Origin: an uncultured Phascolarctobacterium sp.
GTDB taxonomy: Bacteria; Bacillota; Negativicutes; Acidaminococcales; Acidaminococcaceae
DNA: 7,563 nucleotides
Assembly: GCA_900553055.1 (NCBI GenBank)
Contig: USBV01000074.1
Location: 1 to 7,563 of the forward strand
Direction: 5' to 3'
The position numbers and the translations under genes are program-made. Positions 1 to 6,024 of this stretch are shown one piece after another (the stretch's first letter is position 1; every line of letters begins with the position of its first letter). Under the pieces are notes generated by a model. That model saw only the letters and a program-made list of their open reading frames with translations. It ran no database searches and had not been told where the DNA came from.

Positions 1-36
1 AACAGTCAGGTGTTCTACCGACTGAACTATCGGGGA
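1..36 (-). tRNA. tRNA-Asn (GUU anticodon), 5' part, cut by window edge
   Basis: Read on the minus strand, the first 36 nt of a tRNA are present. The 5' acceptor strand TCCCCGA is at 36-30 and the linker TA at 29-28. The D arm GTTC / AGTCGGTA / GAAC is at 27-12 and contains the invariant GG of the D loop. Base A26 is at 11, the 5' anticodon stem strand CCTGA at 10-6, and the loop begins CTGTT at 5-1. Canonical numbering puts positions 34-36 at 3-1, giving GTT, which is asparagine. The D-stem pairs perfectly. The 3' half (anticodon stem partner, variable loop, T arm, acceptor) lies outside, so pairing of the acceptor and anticodon stems cannot be checked. It sits about 70 nt beyond the end of the cobalamin operon on the same strand and has its own promoter. 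Confidence 0.92.
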
Positions 37-65
37 ATTAGGTCAATGTTGTATCGACGAAGATT

Positions 66-94
66 ATTATAAAGGCAAATGCCCCATTTGTCAA
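66..94 (-). promoter_or_regulatory. Consensus sigma-70 promoter for the tRNA-Asn gene
   Basis: On the minus strand a perfect -35 hexamer TTGACA (94-89) is followed by a 17-bp spacer and a perfect -10 hexamer TATAAT (71-66). Transcription would start near 58-60, leaving a leader of roughly 22 nt before the mature tRNA 5' end at 36. The element begins only about 13 nt after the cbiC stop codon. Two exact consensus hexamers at ideal spacing suit a strong, constitutive stable-RNA promoter. The first base of the AT-rich stretch just upstream (TTAAAAAAA, 106-98) overlaps nothing coding and could act as an UP-like element. Confidence 0.88.
76..90. repeat. Short inverted repeat inside the tRNA promoter spacer
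   Basis: CAAATG (76-81) and CATTTG (85-90) are perfect 6-bp complementary arms around a 3-nt centre, lying in the -35/-10 spacer and touching the -35 box. On the minus strand it is not followed by a T run. On the plus strand a T run (98-104) begins 7 nt later, too distant for a good intrinsic terminator. It may be chance, a weak hairpin at the end of the operon transcript, or a protein-binding site. Confidence 0.35.
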
Positions 95-106
95 CGCTTT
101 TTTTAA

Positions 107-736
107 TTATTTTCTAGTCAGCTTGTAAATCAAAGCGTTGCAAATAGCTGCTGCCACGTTGCTGCCGCCCTTGCGACCACGCGCTACGATATAGGGAATG
201 CCGGTCTTCATAATGATTTCCTTGGATTCAACTACATTAACAAAGCCAACGGGCACGCCGATAACTAGCTCCGGCTTAATCTTGCCCTCTTTTACCAGCT
301 CGTCCAGGCGCACCAACGCAGTCGGCGCATTGCCAACGGCAATAATCACAGGTCCTTCAATGGTGCAGGCCTTTTCCATGCAGGCAGCCGCTCTAGTGGA
401 GCCAGCCTCCTTCGCACGGGCAGCAACATCAGCATCCGCCATAAAGCACACTGCCTTGGCGCCCAGCTTAGCCAGGCCCATCTTATTGATGCCGGTGCAG
501 GCCATGTTAGTATCGGTGATAATGGTTGCGCCGTTTTGCAGTGCAGCCAACGCCTTCTCCACTACGCCCTCGCTAAAGAGCAAAGTACGCGCATAGTCAA
601 AATCGGCGGAGGTGTGGATAACACGCTTTACGATATCCAGCTTTTCCGCGTCAATCTTGATTTGGCCCAATTCCTCGCCAATAATCTCCATGCTGCGTTT
701 TTCAATATCTGCAGGCAATACATTTTGTAATTGCAT
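107..736 (-). CDS. cbiC: Cobalt-precorrin-8 methylmutase CbiC (CobH family)
   Basis: CbiC moves the methyl group from C-11 to C-12 of cobalt-precorrin-8, giving cobyrinate, the last corrin-ring rearrangement in the anaerobic pathway; it is a cytosolic enzyme. The 209-residue product matches the family's usual length of about 210. Near residues 38-47 it has RVIHTSADFD, carrying the catalytic histidine expected in CobH/CbiC. Further family blocks are the TDTNMACTGI segment, the GNAPTAL segment, the VGVPVGFV-like segment (here IGVPVGFVNV) and the C-terminal RGRKGGSNVAAA motif. A GTG at 745 would extend the protein by three residues, but AAAGG at 752-748 lies only 2 nt from it and 11 nt from the ATG at 736, so the ATG is preferred. 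The gene is last in the operon, about 41 nt after cobO, and ends with TAA. Confidence 0.95.
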   Translation of the reverse strand: MQLQNVLPADIEKRSMEIIGEELGQIKIDAEKLDIVKRVIHTSADFDYARTLLFSEGVVEKALAALQNGATIITDTNMACTGINKMGLAKLGAKAVCFMADADVAARAKEAGSTRAAACMEKACTIEGPVIIAVGNAPTALVRLDELVKEGKIKPELVIGVPVGFVNVVESKEIIMKTGIPYIVARGRKGGSNVAAAICNALIYKLTRK

Positions 737-777
737 ATTAATCACTACCTTTCTGAATACATTGGGCTCGCTAACCC

Positions 778-1308
778 CTATCTTTCGATACCTGTACGCG
801 CAGGAATCCCCCGCTCATAGGGATGCTTACGCTTACAAATCTCCGAAACATAATCGGCCAGCTCCACTAGCTCCGGCGCCGGATTGCGCCCTGTCAGCAC
901 AACCTCCAGCTCCTCTGGCTTGCCCTTGAGAAAATCCACTAAAACATCTTTATCAAAAACGCCAGTATTAATAGCGCCGATAACCTCATCCATAATCAGC
1001 AGGTCGATATGCTCGGCAGCGCATTTTGCTTTAACCCTGTCAAACAAGGCCACATGCTCTGCCAACACCTGCGCTTTTTCCTCCGCGTTCATTTGGAAGG
1101 TAAACTTTTTCGTTTCCTTGCCACGCATCAGCTCAATGCCGGGAATCAAGGCCAAGCTTTTGAGCTCGCCCGTAGGCCTGCTCTTTAAAAACTGCACAAT
1201 GAGCACCCTATTGCCGTGACCGGCGCAGCGCACTGCCAACCCCAAAGAGGCCGTAGTCTTGCCCTTGCCGTCACCGCAATAAATATGAATCAATCCGCCA
1301 TCCTTCAT
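778..1308 (-). CDS. cobO: Cob(I)yrinic acid a,c-diamide adenosyltransferase (CobO/CobA/BtuR type)
   Basis: This ATP-dependent enzyme transfers the 5'-deoxyadenosyl group to the cobalt of reduced corrinoids, either cobyrinic acid a,c-diamide in de novo synthesis or salvaged cobinamide/cobalamin. The 176-residue protein is of typical family length. An N-terminal P-loop GDGKGKTT lies at residues 12-19 and a Walker-B-like LLIMDEV at 103-109. The block VVLTGRNPAPELVELADYV is near 136-154, and the C-terminal signature KHPYERGIPARTGIE is at 161-175; all are hallmarks of the CobA/CobO/BtuR family, distinct from PduO or EutT types. The ATG directly follows the cbiP stop (TAAATG, no spacer), with GGAGG inside the last cbiP codons (1324-1320), so translation is probably coupled. 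It ends with TAG. Confidence 0.95.
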   Translation of the reverse strand: MKDGGLIHIYCGDGKGKTTASLGLAVRCAGHGNRVLIVQFLKSRPTGELKSLALIPGIELMRGKETKKFTFQMNAEEKAQVLAEHVALFDRVKAKCAAEHIDLLIMDEVIGAINTGVFDKDVLVDFLKGKPEELEVVLTGRNPAPELVELADYVSEICKRKHPYERGIPARTGIER

Positions 1309-2829
1309 TTAGACGCCTGCCTCCAAAATCTCGTAAACCTTCTGCATGTCGATTTCCTTGCGCACTGCATCCGCCAAAATATCGTATTGCTGACGCTTGT
1401 AATCCGCAAAATTAATCGTCTTCACATCCTCCATGTGCAGGCCCTTCTTGGCGAGCAGTGCTTCAACAATCTTAGCAGCAATGCCGTCGCCATCAAATAC
1501 GCCGTGCACATAGGTGCCATAAACATTCATCTTGTAGGTAATATTTTGGTTACCCTCGGCAAAACTTTCGCCCTCTTCATGAATGGGCTTAATATTGGTC
1601 ATAGCGTGATTTTCATCAAAGGTGGTCACGCCGGAGTGAATCTCATAGCCATGCAGGGGCATACCGCTAAGCTCGGAGAAAATACCCTTGATATCGCCAA
1701 AGCAGCCCTGCATTTGAATGGTGCGCTTGTGCTCGATAAAGCTGGTTTTGATATCCAAAAGTCCCAGTCCCGGGAAATCGCCACCCTCTTCAACGCCATA
1801 CGGATCAGAAATATTCTTACCCAGCATTTGGTAGCCGCCGCAAATACCAAAAATAACCGTTCCATTGGAAGCATGCTTCAAAATAGCAGCCTCCATGCCG
1901 CTTTGACGCAGCCATTTCAGGTCGCCGATGGTATTCTTAGTACCGGGGATAATAATCATATCCGGGTTACCCAAATCGCGCACGTTCTTCACATAGCGCA
2001 GGGAAACGCCGGGAATCAATTCAAACACATTAAAATCGGTATAATTGGACATGCGCGGCGTGCGAATAACAGCAATATCGATTAAATCAACCTCGCTGTG
2101 GCCGCTGATACGCTCGGAAAGGCTGTCCTCGTCCTCAATATCCACATTCAGCATGGGCAGCACGCCAATTACGGGCACACCGGTTTTTTCTTCAATCATG
2201 CGCAGGCCGGGACGCAAAATTTCCACATCACCGCGGAACTTGTTAATTACAACGCCCTTCACCATCGCCCTTTCCTCGGGCTCCAGCAGCATCAGGGTGC
2301 CATAGATGGAGGCGAACACGCCACCGCGGTCAATATCAGCAACCAAAAGCACGGGGGCCTTAGCCATTTGCGCCATACCCATGTTCACAAAATCATCCTT
2401 TTTGATGTTGATTTCGGCAGGGCTGCCAGCGCCTTCAATGCACACGATATCGTATTGGCTGGATAGCTTATCAAAGGCCTCCTGCACCTTGGGGCGCAGG
2501 GTGTGCTTCATGGCATAATATTCCTGAGCCTTCATGGTGCCAATGGCCTCACCGTTAACAATAACCTGGGAACCACTGTCGCTGGTGGGCTTCAAGAGAA
2601 TGGGATTCATCAGCACGCTGGGCTCGATGTTAGCCGCCTCGGCTTGCACAACCTGCGCGCGCCCCATCTCTGCTCCCTCCTTGGTAATAAAGGAGTTCAG
2701 GGCCATATTCTGGGATTTAAAAGGAGCAACCTTATAACCATCCTGATTAAACACACGGCAAAGGCCAGCAGTTAACAAGCTTTTGCCAGAGTTGGACATG
2801 GTACCCACAACCATGATTGCTTTTGCCAC
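1309..2829 (-). CDS. cbiP: Adenosylcobyric acid synthase, glutamine-hydrolysing (CbiP/CobQ)
   Basis: CbiP amidates the b, d, e and g side chains of adenosylcobyrinic acid a,c-diamide using ATP and glutamine, giving adenosylcobyric acid. The N-terminal synthetase domain starts with the nucleotide-binding MVVGTMSNSGKS motif and continues with FKSQNMALNS and LLKPTSDSGSQV, then EGAGSPAEIN and VADIDRGGVFAS. The C-terminal class-I glutamine amidotransferase domain has IIPGTKNT, the nucleophile cysteine in FGICGGYQMLG (Cys330 of the 506-residue form), HGYEIHSG, and YGTYVHGVFD with the catalytic histidine. The start is GTG: one at 2838 overlaps the upstream gene by 8 nt, the other at 2829 is 1 nt past that stop. 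The latter is chosen because GAGAG (2842-2838) lies 8 nt before it and because (M)AKAIMVVGT matches the family's usual N-terminus. It ends with TAA, abutting cobO. Confidence 0.96.
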   Translation of the reverse strand: MAKAIMVVGTMSNSGKSLLTAGLCRVFNQDGYKVAPFKSQNMALNSFITKEGAEMGRAQVVQAEAANIEPSVLMNPILLKPTSDSGSQVIVNGEAIGTMKAQEYYAMKHTLRPKVQEAFDKLSSQYDIVCIEGAGSPAEINIKKDDFVNMGMAQMAKAPVLLVADIDRGGVFASIYGTLMLLEPEERAMVKGVVINKFRGDVEILRPGLRMIEEKTGVPVIGVLPMLNVDIEDEDSLSERISGHSEVDLIDIAVIRTPRMSNYTDFNVFELIPGVSLRYVKNVRDLGNPDMIIIPGTKNTIGDLKWLRQSGMEAAILKHASNGTVIFGICGGYQMLGKNISDPYGVEEGGDFPGLGLLDIKTSFIEHKRTIQMQGCFGDIKGIFSELSGMPLHGYEIHSGVTTFDENHAMTNIKPIHEEGESFAEGNQNITYKMNVYGTYVHGVFDGDGIAAKIVEALLAKKGLHMEDVKTINFADYKRQQYDILADAVRKEIDMQKVYEILEAGV

Positions 2830-2830
2830 T

Positions 2831-3976
2831 TCAATCACTCTCTTTCATCAAAAAGTTCAATATTTGGTGATAGCTTTGCGGCTGCCACCGCGTGCACTGC
2901 TTATCTTGCAGCAAATCACTGCGCAAATAGCCGGCCACCACGGGGGTGCATCCATCGCCATGCTTGCCAGTAACGGAGCTGGTCACATGGTCGCCGCACA
3001 CAATAACCTTCACCGGCTCCTGCAGGCGGCTCGCCAGGGGCTGCAAAAACTCCTGGTCAATTTTAGTAATAAAAGCGGCTTTAGCCGCATAATCATAACG
3101 ATGCGAAGCTTCGTCGGAGCCGTTAAAATGGGCCAGAACAAAATCATTGCTGGCTAAAAGCTGCAAGGCAGCAGCTGCTTTAGCACGCAAATCCGTATCC
3201 ACATCACCGGTCGCCGTCGGCGGAATCAAGGTTTCCATGCCTAAGGCGCGGGCAATACCCACCACAATCTCGGCCTTGCACACAGCGCCACCCTTAATGC
3301 CGTGCAGGCTAGTAAAGGACGGCAGTGTTTGCCGTGCCGAAGGGCCCCAGGGATAAAGTATATAATGCAAGCCGTCATGAGCTAAATAAGCCAGACGCTT
3401 GTTTGCTTCCTTGAGTAAATAAGCTAGGGATAGCGAGGACTGGCGCAGCGGCTCCAATAGCTCGTCCACAGCCTCCCCCACACTCTCATGGGGCGGGCGC
3501 ACAGCGCAGTCCAAAACAGCAGCCTCCTTATTCATAATCAGCAAATTGCGATACTCCGACAAATGGATAAACTCAATATCCTTGAGCACACCATCACAAG
3601 CGGCTGCTGCCTCCTGCATCTTCGTTGGCGTAAGGCCGGTGGCATTAAAGCCCGCCAAGCGCCCTGCCTCGTCCACGGCAGCCAAATTGCAGCGTAGCAC
3701 CATCTCGTACTCGGAAATATCCCTGCCATGAGCCAAAAGCTCCAAATAAGCTCTGTTTTGAGGCATATCCCTTTTATCCACACCCAAAAGCCTTAGAATG
3801 CAGTTACAGCTTTCGGGAACAATATCCTGTTCACAAATACTGCAATGACCAAGCCCGCCACTAGCAGCCACAGCATCCATCCAAGGATGAGCAGCATACT
3901 CAAAGGGCGTTTTGCCCTGCCATGCAGGAATCTGGTCATCACCCAGTCCATCAATTAAAATCAGTAAGGAGCGCAT
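2831..3976 (-). CDS. ApgM-like alkaline-phosphatase-superfamily protein in the cobalamin operon (role unassigned)
   Basis: The 381-residue protein belongs to the archaeal-type cofactor-independent phosphoglycerate mutase family (ApgM) and its relatives, which include the group named 'proposed homoserine kinase'. Superfamily metal ligands are visible: Asp9 in ILIDGLGDD, Asp288 and His292 in HFNGSDEASH, Asp329-His330 in VIVCGDHVT, and His339 in GKHGDG. Ser56 in VPESCN is the likely phospho-acceptor. GKTPFEYA, RCNLAAVD, and IKGGAVCKAEIVVG with TATGDVDTD also fit the family. The loop around Ser56 departs from the usual PGSD and GYDP. The start overlaps cobD by 26 nt, with AAGGAAG at 3992-3986 9 nt upstream, and the end nearly meets cbiP, so it is embedded in the operon. 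Plausible roles are making L-threonine phosphate for CobD or dephosphorylating alpha-ribazole phosphate. A housekeeping glycolytic mutase seems less likely from the context. The family call is firm; the function is inference. Confidence 0.85.
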   Translation of the reverse strand: MRSLLILIDGLGDDQIPAWQGKTPFEYAAHPWMDAVAASGGLGHCSICEQDIVPESCNCILRLLGVDKRDMPQNRAYLELLAHGRDISEYEMVLRCNLAAVDEAGRLAGFNATGLTPTKMQEAAAACDGVLKDIEFIHLSEYRNLLIMNKEAAVLDCAVRPPHESVGEAVDELLEPLRQSSLSLAYLLKEANKRLAYLAHDGLHYILYPWGPSARQTLPSFTSLHGIKGGAVCKAEIVVGIARALGMETLIPPTATGDVDTDLRAKAAAALQLLASNDFVLAHFNGSDEASHRYDYAAKAAFITKIDQEFLQPLASRLQEPVKVIVCGDHVTSSVTGKHGDGCTPVVAGYLRSDLLQDKQCTRWQPQSYHQILNFLMKESD

Positions 3977-5039
3977 CCTGTTTTACTTCCTTAATTGCTT
4001 TGATAAGGCCACGGTTGAGCACTCTTGTTTTTACCGCAACGCGATAATAACCTGGGCCCAAGTTATGATAATTAGCACAGGAGCGAATTAAATACCCCTG
4101 CTCCTTTAACTGCTCCGCCAGATTTGCCGGCTCGGGCAGATAAAAGAAAATATAATTAGCCTCGGAGCCATACACCTTAGCTCCCAGGTTAATCAGCTGC
4201 TTGATAAGATACTTTCTTTCTTCCTGAATCAATAAATAAGATTCATGCAGATATTCCTTCTCCTGCAGCGCAGCAATGCCTGCCTCCTGTGCCAACACCG
4301 AAACGCTCCAATCCTGGCCACACTGATGCAGCTTCGTATGCAGCTCGGTGTCAGAGGTAAGGCAATAGCCCAGGCGAATGCCGGGCATCGCAAAGGTTTT
4401 CGTAAAAGCCTTCAAAATAATCAGCTCCGGATATTCGGCCAAAAATTTGCGCATGCTAAACGCCTTATCCTGGCTCACAAAATCCATAAAGCATTCATCC
4501 ACCAAAAGCTTAGCTCCAATCGCCCGGCATTTCATAAGAATTCTTTCCAAGGTAAGCGGCGGAATCAGCTGTCCGGTGGGGTTATTAGGATTGCACAGAA
4601 CCACCATATCATTGCGAGAGGTAATCTTACCCACGATATCCCTATAGGGCACAAAATCTGCTGCTTCGTCAAGCTCATAATACTTCACATTGCAGTTTAC
4701 AGAGCGCAGCGCTTTTTCGTAATCGGCAAAGGTGGGCGCCATGAGCAGGGCACGCTTAGGCTTCAAGGCTAAGGCTAAACGAAACAGCACATCGGCAGCA
4801 CCATTACCAAAGAACAAATACTCCGGCGGCACCTGTAAAAATTCGGCCGTAGCCTTAGTCAGGCGGCGGCAAAAGGGATCGGGATAATTTACGCAGCTCT
4901 TTAAAGCATTTTTCACTGCTTCCTTCACGCTATTGGGCAATCCAAGAGGGTTGATATTAGCAGAAAAATCTACAAACTGCTTGCCATCGGCAGTAGTCTC
5001 CTGAGTATAGATATCTCCGCCATGCTCATATTTGTACAT
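3951..5039 (-). CDS. cobD: L-threonine-O-3-phosphate decarboxylase CobD (PLP-dependent)
   Basis: CobD decarboxylates L-threonine O-3-phosphate to (R)-1-amino-2-propanol O-2-phosphate, which CbiB joins to the corrin ring. It is a fold-type-I aminotransferase-like enzyme, 362 residues here, near the family norm. Motifs in order are the opening MYKYEHGGDIY, DFSANINPLG, GNGAADVLFRLA, CNPNNPTG (about 149-156), LVDECFMDF with the pyridine-binding Asp, FTKTFAMPGIRLGY with the PLP lysine at residue 214, and YYRVAVKT with the carboxylate-binding arginine. An ATG at 5057 would form an ATGA overlap with cbiB and add six residues, but it has no ribosome binding site. The in-frame ATG at 5039 has GAGGG (5051-5047) 7 nt before it and gives the normal family N-terminus, so it is preferred. 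It overlaps the next gene by 26 nt. The histidinol-phosphate aminotransferase HisC is a relative, but the motifs and context favour CobD. Confidence 0.93.
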   Translation of the reverse strand: MYKYEHGGDIYTQETTADGKQFVDFSANINPLGLPNSVKEAVKNALKSCVNYPDPFCRRLTKATAEFLQVPPEYLFFGNGAADVLFRLALALKPKRALLMAPTFADYEKALRSVNCNVKYYELDEAADFVPYRDIVGKITSRNDMVVLCNPNNPTGQLIPPLTLERILMKCRAIGAKLLVDECFMDFVSQDKAFSMRKFLAEYPELIILKAFTKTFAMPGIRLGYCLTSDTELHTKLHQCGQDWSVSVLAQEAGIAALQEKEYLHESYLLIQEERKYLIKQLINLGAKVYGSEANYIFFYLPEPANLAEQLKEQGYLIRSCANYHNLGPGYYRVAVKTRVLNRGLIKAIKEVKQDALLTDFN

Positions 5040-5053
5040 TACTACACCCTCAT

Positions 5054-6010
5054 TCATTTAAAAATAAGATAAATTACAGAGAAAAGCGCCAGGCAGAGCA
5101 CTGCCGTCATATACAGCAGCCTATTGGCCTGCACAATATCCTCAGCGCAAACCGGGCGAATATCATCACCGATGGTATCCTTATGCACCAGCTTGCCAAA
5201 ATAATAGTGGTCACCGCCCAGTTGAATGTTCAAGGCACCGGCCGTAACCGATTCAGTCATCGCGGAATTGGGACTCAAATGATTATAACGGTCGCGCCAA
5301 AAGATTTTCCAGGCGCCGGCACCGTTCAGGCCCAAGCAATAGGCAGCCGCAATCATCACTAAGCCCGTAATACGCGCGGGAATCAGATTGGCCAAATCAT
5401 CCAGCTTGGCAGCACAGCGACCAAAATACAGGAACTTGTCGTTTTTATAGCCCACCATGGAATCCATGGTATTAATGGACTTATATAAAAAGGCTAAGGG
5501 AGCACCACCAAGGAACATGTACAGCATGGGCGCGATAATACCGTCGGCAGTATTTTCGGCCACAGTCTCCACTGCACCCTTCGTGATTTCCTCCTCATCA
5601 AGATTTTTCGTATCACGACCAACAATCCAAGAGAGCTTTACGCGTGCATCCGCCAAATCATTATTATGCAAAGCGTCATACACCTTCATGCTTTCATCAC
5701 GCAAGCATTTGGTGGCAAAAATCTGGTAGTACATGATTGCCTCCAAGGCAAAGGCAAGCCAGGGACTAACCATCGCAGCAGCCAACAAAATAGCCAAAGG
5801 AACGACGAAGGAGGTTACTGTAACAATCACCACCATCAAGGCACCGCCGACCAAAAGCGCTGTTTTGTTAGGCGCTAGTAAGGGACGCAGATGACGCTCG
5901 ATAAAGCCAATCATATTGCCAATCAGACAAATCGGATGTGGTAGCCAATGGGGATCTCCAAATATTAAATCTAAAATGAAACCTGCTACAATAGCGGCCA
6001 AATGTATCAT
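5054..6010 (-). CDS. cbiB: Adenosylcobinamide-phosphate synthase CbiB (membrane protein)
   Basis: CbiB is an integral membrane enzyme that attaches aminopropanol phosphate to the f-propionate side chain of adenosylcobyric acid, giving adenosylcobinamide phosphate. The 318-residue protein opens with a hydrophobic segment containing LDLIFGDPHWLPHP (13-26), the family signature. Hydrophobic segments follow at about 50-100, 155-175 and 208-228, with a C-terminal one at 298-317. Conserved soluble motifs are ETVAENTADGIIAPM (148-162), YKSINTMDSMVGYKN (176-190) and HLSPNSAMTESVTAGAL (244-260). The ATG has a strong AGGGGAG (6023-6017) with a 6-nt spacer, and the cbiA stop is 14 nt upstream. Its TGA stop overlaps a possible cobD start (ATGA) and lies just before the cobD ribosome binding site, so its direct substrate supplier is the next gene. 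Confidence 0.96.
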   Translation of the reverse strand: MIHLAAIVAGFILDLIFGDPHWLPHPICLIGNMIGFIERHLRPLLAPNKTALLVGGALMVVIVTVTSFVVPLAILLAAAMVSPWLAFALEAIMYYQIFATKCLRDESMKVYDALHNNDLADARVKLSWIVGRDTKNLDEEEITKGAVETVAENTADGIIAPMLYMFLGGAPLAFLYKSINTMDSMVGYKNDKFLYFGRCAAKLDDLANLIPARITGLVMIAAAYCLGLNGAGAWKIFWRDRYNHLSPNSAMTESVTAGALNIQLGGDHYYFGKLVHKDTIGDDIRPVCAEDIVQANRLLYMTAVLCLALFSVIYLIFK

Positions 6011-6024
6011 ATCTGTCTCCCCTT

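Noticed and set aside
74..106. Possible plus-strand intrinsic terminator (hairpin at 76-90 and T run at 98-104)
   Set aside because: The stem is only 6 bp and AT-rich, the T run is 7 nt away, and there is no plus-strand gene to terminate.
746..777. Gap between cobO and cbiC as a possible promoter or terminator
   Set aside because: About 30-40 nt containing only the cbiC ribosome binding site; no hairpin with a T run and no convincing -35/-10 pair.
1216..2085. Long plus-strand open frame (about 289 codons) antisense to cbiP
   Set aside because: It lies wholly opposite well-supported cbiP/cobO coding sequence, shows no recognisable domain, and has a low-complexity composition typical of a reverse-complement shadow.
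4245..4772. Plus-strand open frame of about 175 codons antisense to cobD
   Set aside because: It is a shadow of cobD with no recognisable motif and no context for a plus-strand gene.
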